Source: Candidatus Aminicenantes bacterium (GTDB lineage: Bacteria > Acidobacteriota > Aminicenantia > UBA2199). From it: a stretch of 59,070 nt of DNA. The notes below the pieces were generated by a model that was not told the origin of the DNA, ran no database searches, and was given only the letters and a program-made list of their open reading frames with translations. Position 1 is the first letter of the stretch, and each line of letters starts with the position of its first letter. The stretch lies in the NCBI GenBank assembly GCA_011049425.1, contig DSBM01000107.1, forward strand, positions 1 to 59,070, written 5' to 3'. The position numbers and the translations under genes were made by a program. This document shows positions 33,161 to 41,275 of this stretch, piece after piece.

Positions 33161-35971
33161 ATGAAGCGTAGCCAGGATGACTCTCAATCCGTCCTTACCG
33201 GGCGTACCCATGCAGAAGACCATGAATTTGTATCCCTGCCGGCCGGCACGCGCATCACCAAGCGTTATCGGGTGGTGCGCTTTCTGGGGAAGGGCGGGTT
33301 TGCCACCGTGTATGAGGCGGTTGATGAGATTCTGAATGAAAAAGTGGCGCTCAAGGTATTTCACCAGGGCGTTAACCTTGATCGCAACAGCATGCTGCGC
33401 ATCAAGCGTGAGATCAGCCTTTCACGGCGCATTGCCGACCCCCGGGTGGTCAAGGTTTTCTCTCTGGACCGCTGGCTGGACCGCTGGTTCCTGGTTATGG
33501 AGCTGGTTGAAGGCGAGACCCTGAAACAACGCCTGGACCGTGAGGGAGCCGGGTCATGGCAGGCGTTCCAGCCGGTTTTCCTGGAAATCCTGGCCGGGAT
33601 CTCGGCCTTGCATGCCCTTCACTTTGTTCACCGGGACATCAAGCCCTCCAACATCATGCTGGTTCAAGGCGGGGGAGTCAAGATCCTGGATTTCGGATTG
33701 GCCAAGGACTTGGGTGACCCGGAACGAAGTTTCAATTTGAATGAAGTGGTTGGAACTCCCCGCTATCTTTCTCCGGAGCAGCTCCAGGGTGTGGAAGTGG
33801 GTGTTCGCTCCGATGTGTTCCAGTTGGGTTTGTTGCTGCAGACGGTACTGCGTGGTTCTTCGCCCCTGGAGGGCATGGACACGCTTTCCGTTCTGGCCCA
33901 CCGCATGGGCAGAACTCCGGTCGCGCTGAGATTGGAGGGACTGCGGGTTCCCACGCAGGTAAGGCTGGGACTGGAGCGATCTTTGCGCAGGTTGCCCGGG
34001 GGCAGATTCCGCGACGCCGCGGCCATGCATGCCTATTTCTCTTCTTCCCGGGTCGGTCGCCGCGTGATTTGTACCTGGTTGCGCAAATTGGCTCCCGGTG
34101 CGGCCTTGTTGCTCATGCTGGGAGTCGCGGCCGGAGCCTTGTTCTGGACTTCGCGTGAGCCCGCCATTCCCGCCCGGGTGCGAATCGAGGGCAATCTCCT
34201 GAAACTGCTGGATGAGCGGGGCGCAATCATGTGGGCCAAGGATTTCAGCCCCCGTTCGATTTACCGGGCCGTGCTGCAGCCATGCCGCCCGCCCTTGCAA
34301 TTGTTTCGCAGCAATCATGCCATCCATCACCTGGTAACCGTGTTTTTTTCCGCGGAAGCCGGAATGGATCAGGACAGCCAACCCACTTTGGGAAGCACCG
34401 AGAGTGATGCGCGCATGATGCAGATTGATACCGCGGGCAATGTGATACTGGACCGTCCGCTATCTGTCTTTATTCGGGCCGGTGATTACGGTTTTATTCC
34501 CCGGAGTTACATCGAGGAGTTCCAGACCCGGGACCTGGACGGAGACGGTTCAGTCGAAACCATTGCGCGCGTGATTCACGCCAGGGGCATGTTTCCCTCC
34601 GCATTTTTGTTCTTGACCAACGGCCGGTTGGTTTGGATAAATTCTCCCGGCCATATCGGCAAATGGACCGCTGTGCCGGAAGAAAACCACAGATGGCGCT
34701 TCTTTTTTTCCGGCAGGGCGAACCGCATGGGGCATCTTGATTTCGTTGCCCGTATTGTCTTTGACTTTGGTAAAGATTCGCGTGGAGGACATATCGGGCT
34801 GATTCCCCATTTAAACGAGGACAAAATAGAAATCGCGCATCAACTAAACCTGCTTGCGTATTTTCCCCAGGGTTTCCTGTACGAAGACGAAGGTTCAATG
34901 CCGCATCAGGGGCCGATCGAAATGGTCAATCGTTCAGGTGTCCGATTGCGCATTGAAGAGGACGGTACCATGCGGTTGGGAACAGGTGTTGAAGCGCAAG
35001 TGTTTGTGGACCCGCCGGAAAGGTTGCGGCATGTGTACACAGAGATCCAGAAAGCCCGGATCGCCTGCGACCTTCATTCTCAAATGGAAGAAGCGGCCGC
35101 ACGCCTGGAACGCGCCGCTGAGTCGGGTGTTGAAAATCCCTGGTTGCAATCGGTTATTGCGCTTTACAGAGGAGACGTGGAAGTGCGCCGCGGGCGGTAC
35201 GCCAGCGGGCGGCGCCTGTTGCGCCGTGCCCTGGGCCTGTATCCGCAAAGCAATGATGCGGTCCTGCGACTGCTGGAAACCGCCTTTCTTGAAAAAGGTC
35301 CGGAAGAGGCATTGCACCTGATCGAGGCGGAATTTCGAAAATTTGACCGGTTCTGGGGACTGACCAGGGGGAGGGATTTCTTTAAAGCTCTGTGCCTGCT
35401 GCAGAAGGGAGACTTTGAGTCCGCTCGGCTGTTTTCCCAGCGCATGCAACAGGACGAGCCCCGAAACGCCGCATTGCTGCGTTCACTGACCGGGCTCATG
35501 TGCGGCGATGCCATTGTCGCGGACCTTCCCCGCGACAACGGGAATATGTCTCTGCTCTATACCTGGGAGGAATACCGCCTGCTGGAGGGCCGGGCCCATT
35601 TGCTGGCCGGAGACGGATCCGGTCGGGGCGAGTTCTGTTTCCATGATGTAAATGCCTATTCACGAGTACGGCGGCATCTGGCCGCCATGTCCCTGGCCTG
35701 GTACACGCTGAAAGACAATCGCAGGCACGAGGCGGAGCGCATGGCCAGTGAAGCGTTCACGGACCTCGAGAAACGAATCCGGGGTGATATGGAAGCCCGT
35801 TTCTGGTGGTTTTACGACGCCTGGGTGTATGGACGCGTCATGGATGAACTGGGTCGGCGCGAGGAAGCCCGCAGGGGCTACGAAGCCTGCATTGCCGCCA
35901 ATCCCCATACGGCCCTGGCCGCCGCGGCCCGGCAACGCCTGGCCGGCTTACAGGTAGCCCAGGGTTTTTAA
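33161..35971 (+). CDS. Transmembrane Ser/Thr protein kinase with sensor and TPR regions
   Basis: A 936-residue receptor-type kinase. The cytoplasmic kinase domain (about residues 35-280) has GKGGFATVYEA, VALKVF, HRDIKPSNIML, DFGLAK and GTPRYLSPEQ, so it looks active. A membrane helix (about 308-328) follows. The outer part contains DLDGDGSVE, a calcium-type FG-GAP/VCBS signature, in a beta-rich region (about 335-640), then about 270 residues of TPR-like helices. Ligand and targets are unknown. Start 33161 is preferred because of the internal promoter. Its 3' end overlaps the convergent sulfatase gene by 24 nt. Confidence 0.9.
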   Translation: MKRSQDDSQSVLTGRTHAEDHEFVSLPAGTRITKRYRVVRFLGKGGFATVYEAVDEILNEKVALKVFHQGVNLDRNSMLRIKREISLSRRIADPRVVKVFSLDRWLDRWFLVMELVEGETLKQRLDREGAGSWQAFQPVFLEILAGISALHALHFVHRDIKPSNIMLVQGGGVKILDFGLAKDLGDPERSFNLNEVVGTPRYLSPEQLQGVEVGVRSDVFQLGLLLQTVLRGSSPLEGMDTLSVLAHRMGRTPVALRLEGLRVPTQVRLGLERSLRRLPGGRFRDAAAMHAYFSSSRVGRRVICTWLRKLAPGAALLLMLGVAAGALFWTSREPAIPARVRIEGNLLKLLDERGAIMWAKDFSPRSIYRAVLQPCRPPLQLFRSNHAIHHLVTVFFSAEAGMDQDSQPTLGSTESDARMMQIDTAGNVILDRPLSVFIRAGDYGFIPRSYIEEFQTRDLDGDGSVETIARVIHARGMFPSAFLFLTNGRLVWINSPGHIGKWTAVPEENHRWRFFFSGRANRMGHLDFVARIVFDFGKDSRGGHIGLIPHLNEDKIEIAHQLNLLAYFPQGFLYEDEGSMPHQGPIEMVNRSGVRLRIEEDGTMRLGTGVEAQVFVDPPERLRHVYTEIQKARIACDLHSQMEEAAARLERAAESGVENPWLQSVIALYRGDVEVRRGRYASGRRLLRRALGLYPQSNDAVLRLLETAFLEKGPEEALHLIEAEFRKFDRFWGLTRGRDFFKALCLLQKGDFESARLFSQRMQQDEPRNAALLRSLTGLMCGDAIVADLPRDNGNMSLLYTWEEYRLLEGRAHLLAGDGSGRGEFCFHDVNAYSRVRRHLAAMSLAWYTLKDNRRHEAERMASEAFTDLEKRIRGDMEARFWWFYDAWVYGRVMDELGRREEARRGYEACIAANPHTALAAAARQRLAGLQVAQGF

Positions 35972-37282
35972 GTCTCGCTTTTCCTTTTCCGATAATTCGG
36001 GGGCGGGTGCTTTATTTGCACTGTTCATATAGCCGTGACGTGAGAAATAGGCTTTGTATTCCTTGGACAACGACTCGGCCAGGTTGCTGAAATCGGCGAC
36101 GAGGTTCTCTTTTTCATACGGGTCTTTGAGGATGTTAAAGATGTATTTTGGCTCTAATCCCAACTGGCGTTGCAATTGTGGCATAACTTCGATGTAGTGG
36201 AAATGACCGGCCACCATGCCGAAAGTACCCAATTGGCCAAAGAGCTTCAAGCGACGCTGGGTGCGGTCCGTGAACAGGTTGCGTCCCTGCATGGGATATT
36301 TGGGAGCGGGTATGTCCAATGCGTCAAACAGTGTGGGTGTGATGTCCATTATGCTGACGACCCTGCGCACGCGGCGCGGTGGTTTGCCCGGCCAGCGGAT
36401 CATGAGGGGAACCCGTGACGCGGCATTGAAAGTCAGGGGCCCGTGATTAAAGTAAAAATTGTTCTCGCCCAGGTCTTCGCCGTGATCAGCGGTGACAATA
36501 ATGATTGAGTTCTTGAGTAAACCGGATTGTTCAATCTGGTCCAGGACGCGGCCGACCTGGCTGTCCACGTAGTGAATGGAACCGTCGTAGAGGGCGGTGA
36601 AGTGGCCTTCATGAAAATGACCTTTCTGGTTCATTTCCCGCTGCATGCCGGCGACCAACCTGGGTTTGACCTCGCGGATATCGCGTCCCTGTGGTCGGGG
36701 TTGAATGTGCTCCTGGGGAGGAATGTAGGGAGTGTGTGGGTCGATATAGTTGAGCCAAATGAAAAAGGGCTTCCCGGGGGGGGTTTTCAGAAAATCAAGG
36801 ACTCTTTTTGTTATGAAGGGGGCTGTTTCCTCTTTGGTTTCGACCTCGTTCCAGACTTCGGTATAGTTGGTAAAACCCTGGTCGAATTGGAAAACCCTGG
36901 CCAGGTTGGCATTCGCCACCACGGCCTCGGTATGATAACCCTTGGCTTTCAGGGCCTCGGCCAGGGTAATCAGCTTTGCGTTCACGGTACCGCGGTTTGG
37001 GGCGCATTTGTGGATAAAGGGATGGAGGCCGGTCAGCATGGAGCAGAAAGCGGCTGAAGTCTTGGGGATGGGGGTGTAAGCATATTCAAACAATGTTGAT
37101 TGCGCTGCGAAGCGGTTAATGTGGGGTGAAGTTTCGTATTCGTAGCCGTAACAATGCAGGTGGTCGGCTCTCAGCGTGTCGAGGGTAAGTAAAATGATAT
37201 TGGGGAGTTCCTTTTTAGATGAATGGTCGCCGCAACCAAACAGCAACAGCGACAAGGCGATCAGAATCAAGGTTTTTTTCAT
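35948..37282 (-). CDS. Sulfatase-fold lipoprotein with Thr at the nucleophile position
   Basis: A 444-residue alkaline-phosphatase-superfamily hydrolase, lipid-anchored (LLLFGC, Cys17). Metal motifs are LTLDTLRADHLHCYGY near residue 35 and VTADHGEDLGE. At the sulfatase signature C-x-P-S-R-x3-L-T-G the sequence is TSAAFCSMLTG: Thr75 replaces the Cys/Ser that becomes formylglycine. The closest chemistry is therefore a Thr-nucleophile phospho-hydrolase or transferase, not a classical arylsulfatase (inference). The -10 box is 6 nt before the ATG, so the message looks leaderless. Confidence 0.85.
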   Translation of the reverse strand: MKKTLILIALSLLLFGCGDHSSKKELPNIILLTLDTLRADHLHCYGYEYETSPHINRFAAQSTLFEYAYTPIPKTSAAFCSMLTGLHPFIHKCAPNRGTVNAKLITLAEALKAKGYHTEAVVANANLARVFQFDQGFTNYTEVWNEVETKEETAPFITKRVLDFLKTPPGKPFFIWLNYIDPHTPYIPPQEHIQPRPQGRDIREVKPRLVAGMQREMNQKGHFHEGHFTALYDGSIHYVDSQVGRVLDQIEQSGLLKNSIIIVTADHGEDLGENNFYFNHGPLTFNAASRVPLMIRWPGKPPRRVRRVVSIMDITPTLFDALDIPAPKYPMQGRNLFTDRTQRRLKLFGQLGTFGMVAGHFHYIEVMPQLQRQLGLEPKYIFNILKDPYEKENLVADFSNLAESLSKEYKAYFSRHGYMNSANKAPAPELSEKEKRDLKTLGYL

Positions 37283-37288
37283 GGCAAG

Positions 37289-37317
37289 ATTTTACCAAGC
37301 CTGTTCCGCTTTATCAA
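37289..37317 (-). promoter_or_regulatory. Promoter of the sulfatase-fold gene (leaderless)
   Basis: -35 TTGATA (37317-37312), 17-bp spacer, -10 TAAAAT (37294-37289), then 6 nt to ATG 37282. Confidence 0.65.
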
Positions 37318-37327
37318 GAGGGGATGT

Positions 37328-37738
37328 CTATTGCCAGCGTCGCATCCGCTCCACCTGGCGACGCTCTTTCTTGGTGGGGCGGCCGCTTCCGGGCGGGCGT
37401 CCAGCCACGATGAAGCCCACGGGATCACGGCGAAAATCGGCCAGTTTCCGGAGCTCCTCGGCCGGGGTGATCTCTTCGGCTAATTCCGCGGCCCGTCGGG
37501 CGGACACGCGCTTGACGGCCGGGGCCAGGACCCGCCAACAGCGGGTAATGGGCGGCATGCGAACGTCGACCTCATCGCCCGGAGTCACGGGTTGGCTGGC
37601 CTTAACCGTGCGCTTGTTGACTTGTACGCGGCCGTTGCGGCATGCCTGCGTGGCCTGCGAACGGGACTTGAAAATGCGGCTGGCCCAGAGCCAACGGTCG
37701 ATCCGGGCTTCAATTGCAATGGGGCTGGACTCCGGCAT
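37328..37738 (-). CDS. hslR: Hsp15-like S4-domain RNA-binding protein
   Basis: A 136-residue protein. The S4 domain (about residues 12-62, RIDRWLWASRIFKSRSQATQ, then VQVNKRTVK and PGDEVDV) is followed by a basic tail ending RPTKKERRQVERMRRW. Hsp15 homologues bind stalled 50S subunits carrying peptidyl-tRNA. TATACT lies 6 nt before the ATG (37750-37745), with no good -35 box. Confidence 0.9.
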   Translation of the reverse strand: MPESSPIAIEARIDRWLWASRIFKSRSQATQACRNGRVQVNKRTVKASQPVTPGDEVDVRMPPITRCWRVLAPAVKRVSARRAAELAEEITPAEELRKLADFRRDPVGFIVAGRPPGSGRPTKKERRQVERMRRWQ

Positions 37739-37744
37739 GAAATC

Positions 37745-37750
37745 AGTATA
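37745..37750 (-). promoter_or_regulatory. hslR -10 box
   Basis: TATACT with 6 nt to the ATG; the region 17 bp upstream does not resemble a -35 box. Confidence 0.35.
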
Positions 37751-37834
37751 CCATAGCCTGTTTGCAACCGGGTAAGGAGTTCCGCGTGCGGGGAACCAAC
37801 TTGATCCACCTGGGGGTGGTGGTGGAGCTGTGAA

Positions 37835-37871
37835 GTTGGAGAGTTGGAAAGTTGGAAGGTTGGAGAGTTGC
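37835..37871 (+). repeat. 8-bp minisatellite GTTGGAGA
   Basis: GTTGG recurs at 37835, 37843, 37851 and 37859, then GTTGC at 37867, with an exact 8-bp period. It lies between the hslR promoter and the 3' end of the glycyl radical enzyme gene. Confidence 0.7.
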
Positions 37872-37902
37872 AGAGAAAGAAGGGGACATGAGGCACAATG
37901 GT

Positions 37903-40266
37903 TCAGAATCCCTGGTACTCGGTGCGTTGGATGATTTCATCCTGAAGGTCGCGGCCGAGATTGTTGAAATAGTCGCTGTAACCGGCCACACGCACGATGA
38001 GATCGCGGTGCTTTTCCGGTTCCCTTTGCGCCTCGCGCAGGGTATTCGCGTCCACCACGTTGAACTGGACGTGATGTCCTCCCAGGCGGAAATAGGCGCG
38101 TACCAGGTAGAGAACCTTTTCCAGGCTCTCGGGGTTCTGCATCAGGTCCGGGGAAAACTTCTGGTTCAGAAGGGTGCCGCCGGTGCGCTGGTGATCGATG
38201 CGTGCGGCTGAACGGAGCACCGCGGTAGGTCCGTTTCGATCGGCACCCTGCACGGGTGAAATGCCTTCGGAAAGGGGTGTTCCGGCCCGGCGTCCATCGG
38301 CGGTGGCCCCGGTTATGCTGCCGAAGTAGACGTGCGAAGTGGTGGGCAGCAGGTTGATGCGATGAACCCCGCCTCGGGAGTTGGGGCGGCCGTCGACCGC
38401 CGCAAAAAAGATTTCAAACACTCTGGTTGCCAGCCCGTCGGCTGCGTCGTCATCGTTGCCCCAGCGCGGGGTTTGGTCTCGCAGGCGCTGGCGCCAGTGT
38501 TCGTGGTCCTCGAAGTCACGCTCCAGCATGCAGGTCAATTCTTCGAGGGTGACGGCGCCGGTCTCGAATACGTGGCGACGGATCGCGGACAGGGAATCCG
38601 TGATGGAGCCCAGGCCCACGCCCTGGATATAGGAAGTGTTGTAGCGCGCGCCCCCGCTGTGATAGTCGCGGCCGCGGGTTACGCAATCCTCGATGACCAG
38701 CGATAGAAACGGCGCCGGCATGTTGCGCGCATAGAGTTGTTCAATCAGGTTGTTCCCCTGGATTTTCAGGTCTGCAAAGAAAGCCACCTGGCGGGAGAAA
38801 GCCTGTATCAACTGCTTGAAATCACTGAAATCGCCGGCTTTTCCCGTCCGCGGCCCGAGTTGGATCCCCGTGCGCGGATCCCTGCCGTTATGCAGGGTCA
38901 GTTCAAGGATCTTGGGAAGGTTGAAATAACCCGTCAGGAAATAGGCTTCTCTGCCGAAAGCGCCGGACTCGACGCAGCCGCTGGCGCCGCCTTCGCGGGC
39001 GTCTTCCAGGCTTTTTCCCTGGCGCAACAGTTCAGAGATAATGGTCTCGGTGTTGAACATGGAGGGCTGGCCGAAACCGGTGGCCACGATCTTCAGGGCC
39101 CGGCGCACAAATCGATCCGGGTTCTTGCAACTGATCTGCACCATGGAGCTGGGCTGCAGGATGCGCATTTCCTCGATTACGTCCAAGATCATGTAGGTCA
39201 ATTCATTGACCCCGTCTTTTCCATCCCGTGTCAGCCCTCCCAGGTTGATCAAACAGAAATCGGTATAGGTGTTGCTTTCCTGGGCGGTAACCCCGACTTT
39301 GGGCGGGGCGGGCTGGTTGTTGAACTTGATCCAGAAGGCGCACAGCAACTCTCTGGCGCGCTCCGGGGTCAAGCGCTTTTCCGCCAGGTCGCGGCGGAAA
39401 AAGGGAAGCAGGTGCTGATCCAATCGACCGGGATTAAAGGAATCCCAGGTGTTGAACTCGGTGATCACTCCCAGGTGAACAAACCAGTAGTGTTGCAACG
39501 CTTCCCAGAAAGTTCGTGGCGCCTGTTCCGGAACCCGGGAACAGATGACGGCCATTGTCTGCAATTCCTGGCGGCGCGCCGGATCGCTTTCTTTTTCTGC
39601 CTGCTTTTTTAACAGGTCGGCGTAGCGTTGGCCCAAAGCAATGATTCCCAACGCCGCCTGTTCCATTCCCTGCAGGTTCTCACGGGTCTCCAGGGCGCGC
39701 GGATCGGTGACGAAGTTTAGTTGCTCCAGGTTGGAGCGGATCTCGCCAAGAATATCCAGAAAGCCTTTTTCAAATATGCGGGCGCCACCGGCGGTATGTC
39801 CCGGGGCGCGCTGTTCCTGGAATTCGGTAAAAACGCCGGCTTCATATGCATGGCGCCATTCAGAAGAAAGTTCCTTGAACATGCGTTCGCGCAACGAGCG
39901 CCCCTTCCAGAACGGGATGATCTGTTTCTCGTACACGCGCCGGGTTTCACTATCCACCGTGAACGAGACTTTGGGGCGGGAATGCAGTGTATCAAGGTCT
40001 TGAAGAGAGTGCAGACAGATTTCAGGATAGGTGGGGGTGGCCCGGGGAAACGGACCCCGTTCCCCCACAATCAGTTCCCCCTTGTCCAGAAAAAGGGTTT
40101 TGTTTTCCATGATGTGGCGGAAAGCGGACCCGCGCAGCACCGCGGCCGGCATTGCCGCGTGCATGGGATCGGCGCAAAACTCTGTGAGCAGGCGGGCGCG
40201 TTCCGTAGAAATGCAGGGGTGTGTGCGTTGGCTTTGTCTGCGCAGGCGGCGGATGCGTTCATTCAT
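37903..40266 (-). CDS. hypD: Glycyl radical enzyme, trans-4-hydroxy-L-proline dehydratase type
   Basis: A 787-residue glycyl radical enzyme. The thiyl site is GASGCVESGAFGREAYFLTGY with Cys431 and the base Glu433, and the radical motif is RVAGYSDYFNN with Gly762. Long stretches (NNQPAPPKVGVT, PTTSHVYFGSITGA, TGGTLLNQKF) resemble the hydroxyproline dehydratase group, which converts trans-4-hydroxyproline to pyrroline-5-carboxylate; the exact substrate remains inference. ATG 40266 is chosen because TTGGAGG stands 5 nt before it. It starts 1 nt after the activase stop. Oxygen-sensitive, so expressed without oxygen. Confidence 0.85.
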   Translation of the reverse strand: MNERIRRLRRQSQRTHPCISTERARLLTEFCADPMHAAMPAAVLRGSAFRHIMENKTLFLDKGELIVGERGPFPRATPTYPEICLHSLQDLDTLHSRPKVSFTVDSETRRVYEKQIIPFWKGRSLRERMFKELSSEWRHAYEAGVFTEFQEQRAPGHTAGGARIFEKGFLDILGEIRSNLEQLNFVTDPRALETRENLQGMEQAALGIIALGQRYADLLKKQAEKESDPARRQELQTMAVICSRVPEQAPRTFWEALQHYWFVHLGVITEFNTWDSFNPGRLDQHLLPFFRRDLAEKRLTPERARELLCAFWIKFNNQPAPPKVGVTAQESNTYTDFCLINLGGLTRDGKDGVNELTYMILDVIEEMRILQPSSMVQISCKNPDRFVRRALKIVATGFGQPSMFNTETIISELLRQGKSLEDAREGGASGCVESGAFGREAYFLTGYFNLPKILELTLHNGRDPRTGIQLGPRTGKAGDFSDFKQLIQAFSRQVAFFADLKIQGNNLIEQLYARNMPAPFLSLVIEDCVTRGRDYHSGGARYNTSYIQGVGLGSITDSLSAIRRHVFETGAVTLEELTCMLERDFEDHEHWRQRLRDQTPRWGNDDDAADGLATRVFEIFFAAVDGRPNSRGGVHRINLLPTTSHVYFGSITGATADGRRAGTPLSEGISPVQGADRNGPTAVLRSAARIDHQRTGGTLLNQKFSPDLMQNPESLEKVLYLVRAYFRLGGHHVQFNVVDANTLREAQREPEKHRDLIVRVAGYSDYFNNLGRDLQDEIIQRTEYQGF

Positions 40267-40267
40267 G

Positions 40268-41038
40268 TCAACCTCCAATGCGTACTTGCGGATGTACCTC
40301 TTTCAGCCGATTCGCAAGGGCCAGAACACTCGCTTCGGGCAAACTTGGAACCTCGCGCATGGGATTCCTGATTTGCAGGCGCCGGTACTTGTGGGCTGCC
40401 GCCGGGTGAAAAGGCAGGATGGAGACGCGTTCGATGCGATCCGCCCAGGCGCGCACCCGGTCTCTAAGCGCGCTGAGATTATCGGGCGTGTCCGTGTAGC
40501 CGGGGATCAGGGGAAACCTCAACCACAGGCGGGAACGGCCGGCCATCAATTGCTCCAGGTTGGTAAAGATGTAACGGTCTGTCGCGCCGCAATGGCGAAG
40601 CAGGTCGCGAGAAAAGAAAAACTTGATGTCAAAAAGAACCAAGTCGGCGCGGAGCAAGAGGGGCAGGGCTTTTTGCGGGGGGGCATGTCCGCAGGTGTCC
40701 AGGGCGGTGTGCAGGCTCCTTTCACGGCAATCTGCCAGCAGGGCATCGAGGAAGCGGGGCTGAGAAAGGGGGTCACCCCCCGAGAAGGTCACGCCCCCGC
40801 CGGATTCCTCGAAAAAGACCCGGTCCCTTTCAACCCGGCTGATCAGTTCAGCGGCCGTTAACTGTCGCGCGCCGGGCGGTACGGGCCGGCCGCGACGGAT
40901 AAGGGGCACGGATTCCGGGTTGTGGCACCAGGGGCAATGCAGGGGGCAGCCCTGAAAAAAAGCCGTGGTGCGAATTCCGGGCCCGTCGTGGACGGCAAAG
41001 CGTTTTGTGTCGAAAATCCAACCGGTTATTGAGGGCAT
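40268..41038 (-). CDS. Radical SAM glycyl-radical-enzyme activase
   Basis: A 256-residue PflA-type activase. FAVHDGPGIRTTAFFQG leads into CPLHCPWC (Cys31, Cys35, Cys38), the 4Fe-4S site. GGVTFSGGDPLSQ is the SAM-binding motif. It generates the glycyl radical of the dehydratase encoded just downstream. It lacks the extra ferredoxin-like cysteine insert of many activases and so resembles the short PflA form. ATG 41038 is used because the promoter (41049-41077) covers the upstream in-frame start at 41077. Confidence 0.92.
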   Translation of the reverse strand: MPSITGWIFDTKRFAVHDGPGIRTTAFFQGCPLHCPWCHNPESVPLIRRGRPVPPGARQLTAAELISRVERDRVFFEESGGGVTFSGGDPLSQPRFLDALLADCRERSLHTALDTCGHAPPQKALPLLLRADLVLFDIKFFFSRDLLRHCGATDRYIFTNLEQLMAGRSRLWLRFPLIPGYTDTPDNLSALRDRVRAWADRIERVSILPFHPAAAHKYRRLQIRNPMREVPSLPEASVLALANRLKEVHPQVRIGG

Positions 41039-41048
41039 TCTGATATCT

Positions 41049-41077
41049 GATATATCAACTGGCGGAAGAACTGTCAA
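41049..41077 (-). promoter_or_regulatory. Promoter of the activase-hypD operon
   Basis: -35 TTGACA (41077-41072), 17-bp spacer, -10 TATATC (41054-41049), then 10 nt to ATG 41038. TGATATATCA (41048-41057) is a palindrome on the -10 box and could be an operator. Confidence 0.65.
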
Positions 41078-41086
41078 GGAAAAACA

Positions 41087-41275
41087 AGTTGAGGAAGTTG
41101 AGGGAGGAAAGTGAAAAGTAATGCCGGCGAATGGCTATTGGGGAGAGGCTCTCCTCAACTTCTCAACTGCTTTCCCTCCTGATAACTGCCACCCTTTTCC
41201 AACTCTTTCAACTTCTTCCCTCTTGTGCCCGAAAGGGTATTTCAACTCTTTAGCTTTTCAACTCTTCAACTTTTT
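41087..41275. repeat. Intergenic cluster of CAACTCTT/CAACTTTT repeats
   Basis: The gap is filled with GTTGA or its complement CAAC, often 8 bp apart (41156 and 41164; 41243, 41259 and 41267). A GCCCGAAAGGGTA block near 41227 matches the right part of element copies A and B. The repeat runs directly into the stop codon of the VWFA-related gene. No gene is seen. Confidence 0.6.

Noticed and set aside
36527-37057. 176-codon plus-strand frame inside the sulfatase gene
   Set aside because: Antisense shadow of a conserved enzyme; no ribosome site or family resemblance.
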